Source: Poa pratensis (lineage: Eukaryota > Streptophyta > Magnoliopsida > Poales > Poaceae). From it: a stretch of 64,000 nucleotides of DNA. The position numbers and the translations under genes are program-made. A model generated the notes under the pieces. The model had not been told where the DNA came from and ran no database searches. It saw only the letters and a program-made list of their open reading frames with translations. Position 1 is the first letter of the stretch, and every line of letters starts with the position of its first letter. This document shows positions 11,160 through 21,196 of this stretch, in pieces. The DNA lies in assembly GCA_947311845.1 (NCBI GenBank), contig CAMZMU010000041.1, positions 131,509,840-131,573,839 on the forward strand, given 5' to 3'.

Positions 11160-12340
11160 GGCTGGTCACATTGACACACGCCATGGAGCTTCATCTAATC
11201 TTTAGTGTGGTCACATCGACACAAACTAAGGAATTTGCTCTTCCTAAGAGCTTATGTTATATGTTAGTTGCTATTTTCTTGATCATGAAATTTGCCCTAA
11301 ATGCATATGTTTCCAAAATCACGCTCTTGGTTTGGTCACATCGACATGAACCAAGTTGCTCAAAATATACACATAATCAAAATCATGCCTCTTGGTTTGG
11401 TTACATTGACACAAACCAAGTGGTCTAAATGCATATGTTTTCAAAGTCATGCTCTTGGTTTGGTCACATTGACATGAACCAAGATGTTCAAAATATATAT
11501 ATTATCATCAAAATCATGCCCCTTTGGTTTGGTCACATTGACACAAACCAAGTGGTCTAAATGCATATGTTTCCGAAAAATCATGCTCTTGGTTTGGTCA
11601 CATCGACATGAACCAAGTTGCCCAAAATATACATATCATCAAATCATACCCCTTTGGTTTGGTCACATCGACACAAACCAAGTGGTCTAAATATATATGT
11701 TCCCAAAAATCATGCCCTTGGTTTGGTCACATTGACATGAACCAAGTTGCTCATATATATATATATATTTATATATATATATATATATATATTTATATTA
11801 TATATCATCATCATCAAACCATGCCCATTTGGCTCTAAAGACACTTAAATTTGGCTCTTGGTTTGGTCACATTGACACAAACCAAGTTGCTCAGAATGCA
11901 CATGTTACTAAAATCACGCCCCAGGATCGTTCACATTGACATAAACCAGGTTGCATTAAATTCATATGTTACTAAAATCATGCGCTTAGTTTGGTCATTA
12001 AGTCATGCACTCCATATAGGTGTATGTATCCGTAAATTAAATATGAGAACAAAAATACAAGTGCATATAGGAAATCAATCTACATGTCATAAGATAATCC
12101 TATATAGATTAAAATCATGCCATATACCCATATAGGTGTAGGCATATTCAAAACTAAACATGGGCTAAAATATGCAATCGCATGTAGGCAATAAACCCAC
12201 ATGTCATACGATAATCTCATATAGATTTAAATTGAACCATGTATTTATTTTATATAGGTGCATACATCCGTGAAGTTACTAAAATCATGCCCTTGGCTTG
12301 GTCATATCGACACAAGCCAAGTTGCTCATATTACCCCTTT
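11160..12340 (+). repeat. LTR tandem repeats with palindromic core
   Basis: About ten units share the core TTGGTTTGGTCACAT(T/C)GACA followed by (C/T)AAACCAA or TGAACCAA. Two unit types alternate: one continues GTTGCTCAAAATATA, the other GTGGTCTAAATGCAT, giving a dimer of about 110 bp. Each core can form a hairpin with about 12 paired bases. Units after 11830 are more degenerate. Confidence 0.85.
11753..11807. repeat. TA-rich microsatellite
   Basis: Mostly (TA)n with a few TTTA interruptions, inside the LTR repeat field. Confidence 0.9.
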
Positions 12341-12712
12341 GGTTTGGTCATACTGATACAAGCCAGGGAACTATAAAATCCCATGTTTGCATAATTAAGC
12401 TATGCTCTCCATATAGGCGCATGTAAGCGATAAACCCACATGTTATAGCTAATCTCTCATATAGATTAAATCAACCATGCATCCCTCTCATATAGGTGTG
12501 TGCATAACCTATGTTACTTGCACTAAACATAACGTAGTGCATCCTTAACATCCATATATATTATAGCTATGCATGTTGGCTTAATGCAATGCTATATACG
12601 TTGCTACAAATTGAACAAGATATTTTATCCACTCCATGCATGCATATGGAAATCACTTGCATGATAAAATTAACTCATGAAACGAGTTATACCATATTGC
12701 ACACATACTTGC

Positions 12713-13723
12713 TAAAACACATAGTTGAAAGAAATACTCATTTGTGTTGCTAGGTCACCCCTCGTAAGGCTAGCGTGGTTTCTCTCACTCCCACATCATA
12801 CTCTTTCTTTTTACCCCCAGATAAAGGACGTTGGGCGGTACTGTGTCACTCAATACCTATGCCGTGTCACATCGGCCATCCCGTACCCACATACATCATA
12901 CTTCAAAGTATGACAAATCACAAAAGCTCCAACACAACGGTAAATGCATAACAAATCATCTCACACCACAATATTCACCACAAAGGTATTACATAGATGA
13001 CCGTAATCATGTTCAGCAGCTCATACGGTACTAATTAGTGAAGCTCAAGAGAGAGGAGAGATACAAAAGTTACCACCACAAACCCTAGTCCAGGGGGTGG
13101 ACTACTCCCCCTTCATCATGGTGATGATGGTGTGAGAAGTTCTTGCTGTAGATGTTGATGATGAACACGCCGGAGGGGGGTGGAGCCCTCCGGAGGCGAT
13201 TCCGGCGGCGTTTCCCCCCTCCGATCTTCTCCGGCGGCAGCCTTCTTCTCTCTGTTTCGTGGTTTGTGTTTCTCCGCCGCCTCCTTTCGCGAAACGCCAG
13301 GGGACCTTTTTTATAGGCGTTTTTAGGTCAAGACAGTCGGTGGACGAAAGATCGACGGCCACGGAGCTCCGGGGGAAACGAGCTGGGCCCACGCGGCCAT
13401 GTACTTTAGGCCGCGTGGGACCCTCCCATTTCCAGCCTGTTGGGCTTCTGGTCTTCAATTTAAGCCCATTGCGTTCGTCTCGAAAATTCTGAACCGTGCT
13501 CTTTGACCTTGCCCTTTTTGGAGTCCCGAAGCTCCCGGAAAGTCTGAAACACTAAAAAAGACGTTTTCTGGAAAAACAGGGTTAATTCCAAATAAATGGG
13601 AAAACTATGAATATTCCCAAAATCATTATAAAACATTGATATAACCCTTATATGATGCAAATATGATTGGAATATAAGCAATTAAAGTGCAAAGTTCATG
13701 TATGCATTTTACATGCATCAACA
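12713..13723 (-). mobile_element. 3' LTR of the Athila-like element, truncated
   Basis: It matches 17457-18470 nearly base for base. About 430 bp corresponding to 17027-17456 are missing at the left end, where it abuts the Tat LTR. The right end, TGTTGATGCATG on the minus strand, directly follows the purine tract. Confidence 0.9.
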
Positions 13724-16137
13724 TCCCCAAGCTTAATCCATGCTCGTCCTCGAGTATGAAGATGATAAAACTAACATGGACTTTGCAATTTAATACTTAA
13801 CAATGAATATCAAAGATGATTACTATTGCTACATATAGTCAAATGATTCATTCTTCAAAGGAGTAGCAATATGCAAATAGTTTATGAAGTGATATCAAGT
13901 ATTCAAGACAAGGATGTTCATTGATAGTTCACAAAGTGTAACATAGTAGCAAGTAATATGGAACACATGTATGCATAATGATAAGTAGAACATCCTACAA
14001 TGGTCATAGAGTGTAGATGAAAATCTGAATATGATAGGTGTACACTTTGGAAAGATGTATATGTGAGTAGAGGTAAAGCATGCATAAGTTTCATCCAACT
14101 TCCAAACTCTTCTACTTAAGTTAATGATTGCAATAAGGTATTCATTGGTGTCAAGCTCTCATTGCCCCTATCATAGCATCTTGAATGATTAAGTTAAAGT
14201 GAAAGCAAATATGAGTAGTGTGCTTGATAAAGAATGGGTTGAATGTCTCATGCCCCTTGAATACAAGTACTTACACCATGTGTTACTCAACTTGGGAAAC
14301 AAAGCAAGTTCAATTAAATATCATTGTAAGCATAATAGTATCATCAAGAGCGTCAACTGGGGTACCTCTTGTCCAAGATATGGAACAAGCCCATATCAAA
14401 ATGACAAGACAAACAAACAAAATGAACAATCTCAACACCCTTTTTATTTACCATTTGGAATAGTTTTTTATTGCAAGGTGTATCACAGAAGGTTCACCAT
14501 AGTATGTAAGTAAATTTCCACCATGAATGATGCATGGCTTAGATTAGCGGCCCAGGCGTCTCTCTAACCATTTACACAAACTCATTTAAACTCACTCTAT
14601 TTCCACATTTATTTCAACATGATAAGCATCCATAGACAAAAGCACATGATATCAACTAAATGAGATGAAGAGCGTGTTGAAAGCTTGCCATGTGACAGCA
14701 CATATGGGCTAACTTCCAACCCAAAACATTCATCAAGCCACAAACATCATAATCTTAATCACAATGGGTCAAGTTTTATTATGCAAATAAAAGAACATTG
14801 TGCATCAAGTTCGTGAGAGCTATATAACCAATTTTCCATTGCAATCAATAACATAAACATTTTCATTCAGAGGTAAGATAACACAAACAACATGTTAAAC
14901 ATACTCGGAATAGCATAAAGCCAATAGGTAGATATGGTGGACTCACTGGAATAACTTTGGTTGAAGGTGTTGGAAACAAGTTTTTGCTTGTTGGAGTTTT
15001 TGGGCTAGCAAAAGGGAGAAAGTTGACCATCTAGATGCATGCATGAGTGTCCATAGAACTAACTAATCCATGTTAAACCAAGTAAAATAACAATCAGCAC
15101 CAAAACATGAATAAGTGATAGCTCTACAAAAAGAATTTGCAAACTATTACTCATAAACAAGCTCATGAATCATGCAACTATATGTATCATTAAAAATCAA
15201 GTCAAACATCCCTTTTCCCAATCTTATAAAAGCATCCAACATATTTCAACCCATATTTCCAGTAGCTCTCTCATATATAATTGATAGTGTGGTGGTCTCT
15301 CAAGACTCAAACAAAAAAAAAACGACGCTCCAAGTTTATGCGATAAAGTGTTTCGATCGAAAAACAGAAGTTGGACGTGTGCAAACCGAGAGTGTGTAGG
15401 TCCAGCGGGGTTGTCTTCACATCCCCAAGCTTATGGTCTTCACCATCCTTGGATAGCTCTTGGTGCATCTCCTCCAATCCCTGTGAAAAAACTTCAAAAC
15501 ACCGTTTCTCCCATTCTTTTCTGTGGGGTGCATTAATAGTGATAAACAAATAGGTTCCTTGCTGCATATAATCCTTGAACAAAAATTCATATGAATGTCC
15601 AGAAAGTGTATAATGTTGTATGCCTACTCATAAACTCAATTGGATCAAAAAGATTCAACTTAAAAGCTCAAAGCATGCATCAAACAAAATGGGACAGAAT
15701 CTGTCCAGAAAAACAGCAGCAGCAAAACGTATTTTTCTACCCTACCAAACTTTCTCGAAAAATTCCGAAAAAATTCATGCATACAGAGGATGAAAAGTTG
15801 CAACTACAGTTCAAATATGAGCTCATTCGGAGTTACAGAATAAGAATTAAAAATCATACCGTGCACTGACTCGTGCAGGAATAAAATCTCCGAACGCTAT
15901 AAGCAACTTTTCAAACCAAAAAGGGTAAAACTTGGCACTTTATTGAAAACTCCAGAACTAAACTAGACACAAATCTCTTGTTACAGCAAGAGGACACAAA
16001 GAAAAATCACACACAAAAATAACCGGGTTGCCTCCCGCAAAGCGCTTTCTTTATAGCCATATAGCTAGGCTTGATAGTTTTAATGATGCTCCCATAGGAA
16101 TAAGAGTTGAATATAAAAGAGCATCAAGAAGCAAATA
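13724..16137 (-). other. Athila-like 3' internal region, no gene recognised
   Basis: About 2.35 kb (13724-16076) is almost identical to 50941-53292 in the second Athila-like element, with only scattered indels. No frame is long or conserved between the copies; a minus-strand frame at about 15307-15530 is shared but has no recognisable domain. The purine tract (minus strand AGCTTGGGGA) is at 13724-13733. Confidence 0.7.
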
Positions 16138-16836
16138 TCAAACACATTTAAGTCTAACCCACTTCCTATGCATTGGGATCTTGTAAGAAAATAAATCAAT
16201 AAAGCACAAAGTGACTAGCATAGGAAGGCAAAGCAAGTGCAACTTCAAAATTTTCAACAAAAAGAGAGGAGACTTAATATTATTGTGGTATATGAAGTCA
16301 TGTCTCCCTCTCTCATAAAAACTTTCAGTAGCATCATTGATAAAACCCACAATATAACCATCACATAGAGCATTCTTATCATGATCCACATGCATAAAAG
16401 TATCATTACTCTCCACATAAGCATAAACAGTTTCATTAGTAATAGTGGGAGTAAAACTATCACATCCATCATTGTAATCATCATAAATAGGAGGCATAGA
16501 ATAATCAACATAAACTATATCCTCAATAGTAGATGGACTGAAAACATCATAATCATCATTGTAAACATCATATATAGGAGGCATATTATAATCAACATAA
16601 ATTTTATCCTCAATAGTAGGTGGACTAAAAATATCACATTCATCAACAGCCACTTCCCCAAGCTTAAACCTTTCCAGAGCAATAGCAATAATGGTGTTCA
16701 AAGAATTTATAGTGATAACATTGCTACCATCATGCAAATAATTTTCCATATGTTTTTTAATTTTCTCTTCAAACACATCATGTCCTAACTCAAGATAGAT
16801 TTCATAAAGCTCTCTAATTTTTTTGTTGTTTTCCAT
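16138..16836 (-). CDS. 232-aa acidic protein of unknown function, element-encoded
   Basis: The frame starts at an ATG (MENNKKIRELYEIYLELG) and has an N-terminal charged, probably helical part (residues 1-60). Next come repeated acidic, aromatic modules of the type D(V/I)FSP(P/S)TIED, YVDY(N/S)MPPIYD, about 26-30 residues long: two clear copies plus a looser third. The last 40 residues are hydrophobic (LLKILKLHLLCLPMLVTLCF) and could form one membrane segment. I do not recognise a family. It is the only long frame in the element and lies where gag would start, shortly after the primer site. It may be a gag-region remnant or an accessory protein. Confidence 0.5.
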   Translation of the reverse strand: MENNKKIRELYEIYLELGHDVFEEKIKKHMENYLHDGSNVITINSLNTIIAIALERFKLGEVAVDECDIFSPPTIEDKIYVDYNMPPIYDVYNDDYDVFSPSTIEDIVYVDYSMPPIYDDYNDGCDSFTPTITNETVYAYVESNDTFMHVDHDKNALCDGYIVGFINDATESFYERGRHDFIYHNNIKSPLFLLKILKLHLLCLPMLVTLCFIDLFSYKIPMHRKWVRLKCV

Positions 16837-16998
16837 TTTCTAATTTTTATGGGTTTTTGATATATATAAAACTAATGAGAAACTCACAACCAAACAAGTT
16901 TAAAGGAACCTCCCCAAGCTTAGATGATTGCAAGATATAAAAGGAACCTCCCCAAGCTTAGTCTAGTGCACACAAGAATAGAAACTTAAGCGCTACGC

Positions 16999-17016
16999 TC
17001 CCCGGCAACGGCGCCA
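16999..17016 (-). promoter_or_regulatory. Primer binding site for tRNA-Asp
   Basis: The minus strand reads TGGCGCCGTTGCCGGGGA, an exact 18-base complement of the 3' end of plant tRNA-Asp(GTC) including CCA. It lies 10 bases inside the 5' LTR end. Athila elements characteristically use this primer. Confidence 0.9.
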
Positions 17017-17026
17017 GAAAAGTACT

Positions 17027-18470
17027 TGATAACCCCCAAGAGCAAGGGATCACTGTAGCACCTCTCAATGTGGAAGTAAGGTATCGATCCGCAGGAGCAA
17101 GAAGGAAAAGTTATCTATTCCCTACAACTAAAGTGTCACAAGTTTTAGTTGATTATGCACTAAACAAGTTTAGAGAACAAGATGGTTGGTTTGATGGATG
17201 TAAAAGTGTCCCAATCCTCTTCTTTGCAAGAGGACAAGACAAAGGTAGTAGCAAGTGAAAGCTCTCAAAGAGAGAAAGCCCAATCCTCTATGTAGCAAGA
17301 GGACAAGCTCAAGTGTGTGTTTCTTATAGGAACAATGGACATGGTTCATGGGTTCACTTAATCCTCTCTCTCTCATCTACGGTGATCATCATGTTATAGA
17401 TAAAGTACACACAATTGTCATGTTTTAATGGTAGCTTTTTATGACGGCTATATGTCCTAAAACACATAGTTGAAAGAAATACTCATTTGTGTTGCTAGGT
17501 CACCCCTCGTAAGGCTAGCGTGGTTTCTCTCACTCCCACATCATACTCTTTCTTTTTACCCCCAGATAAAGGACGTTGGGCGGTACTGTGTCACTCAATA
17601 CCTATGCCGTGTCACATCGGCCATCCCGTACCCACATACATCATACTTTAAAGTATGACAAATCACAAAAGCTCCAACACAACGGTAAATGCATAACAAA
17701 TCATCTCACACCACAATATTCACCACAAAGGTATTACATAGATGACCGTAATCATGTTTAGCAGCTCATACGGTACTAATTAGTGAAGCTCAAGAGAGAG
17801 GAGAGATACAAAAGTTACCACACAAACCCTAGTCCATGGGGTGGACTACTCCCCTTCATCATGGTGATGATGGTGGAGAAGTTCTTGCTGTAGATGTTGA
17901 TGATGAACACGCCGGAGGGGGGTGGAGCCCTCCGGAGGCGATTCCGGCGGCGTTTCCCCCTCCGATCTTCTCTGGCGGCAGCCTTCTGTCTCTCTGTTTC
18001 ATGGTTTTGTGTTTCTCTGCCGCCTCCTTTCGCGAAATGCCAGGGGACCTTTTTTATAGGCGTTTTTAGGTCAAGACTATGTCGGTGGACGAAAGATCGA
18101 AGGCACGGAGCCACGAGGGGGAAACGAGCTGGGCCCACGCGGCCATGTACTTTAGGCCGCGTGGGACCCTCCCATTTCCAGCCTGTTGGGCTTCTGGTCT
18201 TCAATTTAAGCCCATTGCGTTCGTCTCGAAAATTATGAACCGTGCTATTTGACCTTGCCCTTTTTGGAGTCCCGAAGCTCCCGGAAAGTCTGAAACACTA
18301 AAAAAGACGTTTTCTGGAAAAACAGGGTTAATTCCAAATAAATGGGAAAACTATGAAGTATTCCCAAAATCATTATAAAACATTGGTATAACCCTTATAT
18401 GATGCAAATATGATTGGAATATAAGCAATTAAAGTGCAAAGTTCATGTATGCATTTTACATGCATCAACA
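17027..18470 (-). mobile_element. 5' LTR of the Athila-like element
   Basis: A complete LTR of 1444 bp, TGTTGATGC...TTATCA on the minus strand. A TATA-like CTATAAAAAAGG lies on the minus strand at about 18050-18061. The first few hundred bases are shared with the LTRs at 21197-22924 and 49217-50940, but the distal third differs, so these are distinct subfamilies. Confidence 0.85.
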
Positions 18471-19466
18471 GCCCGTCGCTAGACGCTGAGTTCGATCACG
18501 CCGAAGACCATGATTACTCCCTTGCTGGCTGCGGCCATGGAGCGGCGTCTGTACCGCATCGACGTGGCGAACCTTCTCGAACTCCAGCGGGCGGCCTCGG
18601 CAGGCGGGCCCCGGGCGCCGCACCTCGCGCTTCGTGGCTGGCGCGGGCCGTCAGCGACTCCGACCCCAGCTACCGGATGTCGTGGCTCGTTGACGGCCGG
18701 TAGTGCGTCGAACCGTCCGAGGGCGCGCTGGACCTGCACATGGGGAACATGGTCACCTGTATTATACGCCCGGGAGGCGAGCGTGGCGGAGCTGCGACGC
18801 ACGCCGCTGCACGACGTGGCCGCCCGCGTGGGCGAGCTCATCGCGGGGTGATGACCAGGGACCGGTTCTAGGAGCTGGTGGACTGGGTGGATGAGAGGAA
18901 GGCGGTGTACAAGGACGGCGGGAAGTGGATGGAGAAGGTTAACCTCGGCCTCCGCAGCCCGGCGATGGTGATCTCTGCACTGCTGCCGTTCGCCGTCGAT
19001 GCGGATTTGGCTGCCGACGCTGGTCTTTCCGTGGCTGCGGCACGGCCGGCTGGGGTCGGCCTTTGTGGCGGGCGTGCCCTGCCTGAGTGGGGACGAGTTG
19101 TGGTTCGTCGCCGACGCCAGGTTGTGGCCGCGCCTGCTGGATGTGATCGAAGCCGGACCGGAGAGCTTGCTGAAGCTGCCGTCCTGGCTACGAGCCTGGG
19201 GTTTGAGGCGTTGTTTGGCACCCACGGTTCTCGTTAGTGGACACTGAACACAGAGTTTGCTGTTCTTCTCGCACTGAAGTGAATAAATTCCGGTTTTCTG
19301 AACCACTGGATTTTCATAACAAAAGAGAGAAAAATTTAGTTTGGATATCAGTAACCTTTCTTAAATCTGAAGATTTCTCTTGCCGCGAAACAAACACGTT
19401 GTTACTATATCTTCAAAGCCAAAAACAGATGTTAAAATCGATCAACTTCTAGGAAAATCAGCTCAG
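18471..19466 (+). pseudogene. GC-rich gene-like relic, family not recognised
   Basis: From 18528 the plus strand has coding-like composition: an ATG context with MERRLYRIDVANLLELQRA, then in other frames ARAVSDSDPSYRMSWLVDGR, DWVDERKAVYKDGGKWMEK and FVAGVPCLSGDELWFVADAR. These pieces lie in the same direction but in different frames with stops between them, which suggests a decayed or mosaic gene. I do not recognise the family. The Athila-like LTR ends exactly at 18470, so the upstream part is cut off or displaced. 19250-19466 holds no clear feature. Confidence 0.35.
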
Positions 19467-19643
19467 CTATGACGAGTACTTCCGAGACGGAGGGATGACG
19501 TGGAGGGTGGACTCCTTCTTCACGTCGTACTCCTCCATGGTGCGGCCGTCCTCTAGGTTCTTCCCGCAGTAGACGACGCATTGCCGGAGCACCGGAGCAC
19601 CCTCGCTGTTACGGACCCTCTCCATGAACCTCCACACGGTGTC
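19467..19643 (-). pseudogene. Terminal exon of a ubiquitin-like domain protein
   Basis: On the minus strand an AG acceptor (19645-19644) precedes 58 codons and a stop (19469-19467). The translation contains YCGKNLEDGRTMEEYDVKKE followed by STLHVI. This matches the ubiquitin core in which a Gly-Lys, a Leu-Glu-Asp-Gly-Arg-Thr and a Lys-Glu-Ser-Thr-Leu-His block occur in that order. The usual C-terminal Arg-Leu-Arg-Gly-Gly is replaced by PPSRKYSS, so conjugation is unlikely. No upstream exon with the N-terminal beta strands was found nearby on the minus strand. It is either the last exon of a diverged gene or a captured fragment. Confidence 0.65.
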
Positions 19644-20697
19644 CTACGTTTCCAAATTGTCCCATAAATGTTAGGCTTACTAATTGTCACAAGGGGCACG
19701 ACGTGTCGTTGATTCCTTCTTCTTAACTACTCGGTGGCAATTTTATGACACGTTTTACCGCCCTTTCTGACAGTAGTTAGACTGCATCTATGCCGATATT
19801 TCATTTTTCCATTCCCCGCCACACAATTGAACTGTATTTCTCTACGGTAAATTTGATGTCGATTTCCCGACATCCTCGACGTGCACAAAAATATTATTTT
19901 AGCTCCTCTTTTCTTAATTTCTAGCCGCATTCCAACAATATTATCCATTGTAAATTCGAAAAGAGTTTCCGATCTCCTCGGCGATAATTTCCAGCCGATG
20001 ATATTTAACCGCATCAGACAAATTAACGGGAAGGGTGCGGCGTGTCGCTGCGCCAAGTTGCCTAGTTCACTATTAAGCATGGCATGGTTTCGTGATGATG
20101 GCAGCCTAAACACCGGCCATGTCTGAGATCAACTTCTTCAAGAGTTAGGTAGCCGGTCTTCGATCCTCAATGCGTCACAAGTACATGTGAGCTGTAGGTG
20201 AAAATGGGATCACATTTCCACTCAGGTCCAAGCTCGATCTATCTTGAGCTAGCGCATCTCCGATCACTCATACGGCACGACGCGGTGAGGCCGGCGGGCC
20301 TTTGTCCACATTGCAGATTCCATGTGAACTGGCTCATGGCCCTAGTGCCAATCCACTCCGGTGACATGCATGTGACGCAGTGAGCAAGGGTCCCGGGTTG
20401 GCGGGTGCGGGTTTGGCACCCGACTCGTACCACCTTGAGCTACTAATAGACTGCTTGCCCCCGTCCACGAAGACGGCTCATCTTTCCCACTCCCTTCCAC
20501 ACTTGTCCTTGTCCAATCCTCCACCATGCCGGCGAGGGATCGTAGTTCTGCGCCCCGAGGTCACGTTTACCTCCTGCCTCCCCTCTCCGCGCATGCCCCC
20601 TCGCGTTGTAGCCACATCCCCCCGGCCAGGCCGGCCAGTTCTTACAGTTGCATCAGCGTTTCCTTCCCTGCGCCATCCCACCTTCGCCGACTGTCCG
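19644..20697. other. No recognised gene
   Basis: Mixed AT-rich (19640-20200) and GC-rich (20270-20697) sequence. Several frames are open by chance in the GC-rich part, but none shows a domain or a sensible start. Confidence 0.4.
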
Positions 20698-21196
20698 ACT
20701 GGCGCCTCCTCACCCACCTGTTCGCCCAGCTTCCCCGCCCATCGCTCCTTCTCGTCGTCATGCAGCTTCTGCGCAGCCTTCGCCGACTGTCCGCCTGGAG
20801 CTCAGGGGCGGATCTAGGTAGCAGTCCGGGGGGCCGCCGACCCCCCCCCCCCCCCCCGCACGCGCGCAGGATTTTTTTGCCAAAAATCAGTGTATTTTGA
20901 CCAATTTTTATCCAAAAACAGTGATATTTAACCTATTTGCCCCCCAATTCTGGCCCAACAAGCCTATGTGGCCCATTTGCCCCCCCATGAGCTTGGCCCA
21001 AGCTCCGCCACTGCTGGCGCCTCCTCGCCCACCCGTTCGCCCAGCTTCCCCGCCATCGCTCTCCTCGTCGTCATGCAGCTTCTGCGCAGCCTTCGCCGAC
21101 TGTCCGCCTAGCGCCTCCTCGCCCACCTGTTCGCCCAGCTTCCCCGCCCATCGCTCCTTCTCGTCGTCATGCAGCTTCTGCACCTTCTTCGCCGAC
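20698..21196 (+). repeat. Three copies of a 96-bp GC-rich unit, split by a MITE
   Basis: The unit starts near CTGGCGCCTCCTCGCCCACC and ends CGCCGACTGTCCGCC. Copies lie at about 20698-20802, 21014-21109 and 21110-21196. A 211-bp MITE separates copies 1 and 2, and a solo LTR interrupts the array on the right at CCGAC. Confidence 0.8.
20803..21013. mobile_element. hAT-like MITE, 211 bp
   Basis: The ends are CAGGGGCGGATCT and, reversed, CAGTGGCGGAGCT, an imperfect terminal inverted repeat. Flanks CTGGAGCT and CTGGCGCC agree at 6 of 8 positions, fitting a diverged 8-bp TSD. It contains a 17-C run (20841-20857). No coding capacity. Confidence 0.65.

Larger units (their letters stand above)
1..12712 (+). 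mobile_element. Tat-lineage Ty3/gypsy retrotransposon, decayed and rearranged
   Basis: The order gag - protease - RT - RNase H - second (archaeal-type) RNase H - integrase - long non-coding 3' region - LTR is that of the Tat branch of Ty3/gypsy. The 5' LTR lies left of the window. The 3' LTR begins at 9993 (TGTTGACACTG) after a purine tract, and its far end is lost at 12712, where an Athila-like element starts. The coding region has at least seven single-base frameshifts. Between 5338 and 7360 sits an inverted copy of the element's own 3' end, flanked by a direct duplication of integrase sequence. Clade assignment rests on domain order and RT/RNase H motifs, not on a phylogeny. Confidence 0.85.
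9993..12712 (+). mobile_element. Tat 3' LTR, truncated at its far end
   Basis: It begins TGTTGACACTG immediately after the purine tract. It contains a promoter-like region (TATATAAA at 10822) and a long 3' part made of palindromic repeats. Homology to the inverted copy stops at CTTGCTAAA (about 12712), where an Athila-like LTR begins, so the terminal CA and any TSD are missing. Confidence 0.75.
12713..18470 (-). mobile_element. Non-autonomous Athila-like LTR retrotransposon
   Basis: On the minus strand: a 5' LTR (18470-17027), a tRNA-Asp primer site (17016-16999), an internal region with one 232-aa frame, a purine tract AGCTTGGGGA, and a 3' LTR (13723-12713) cut short. The LTRs share about 1 kb with very few differences, so the insertion is fairly recent. 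No gag, protease, RT or integrase was seen. The tRNA-Asp site and the internal resemblance to the gag-bearing element at 49217-54619 place it in the Athila group; a Sabrina-like family is possible but was not verified. Confidence 0.85.

Noticed and set aside
11171..11838. Frames with repeated WFGHIDTNQV-type phrases
   Set aside because: Translation of the palindromic LTR repeats; frames shift between units and there is no conserved start.
16254..16788. Ile/Asn-rich and Met/Leu-rich frames around the 232-aa ORF
   Set aside because: Out-of-frame or antisense shadows of the repeated acidic ORF.
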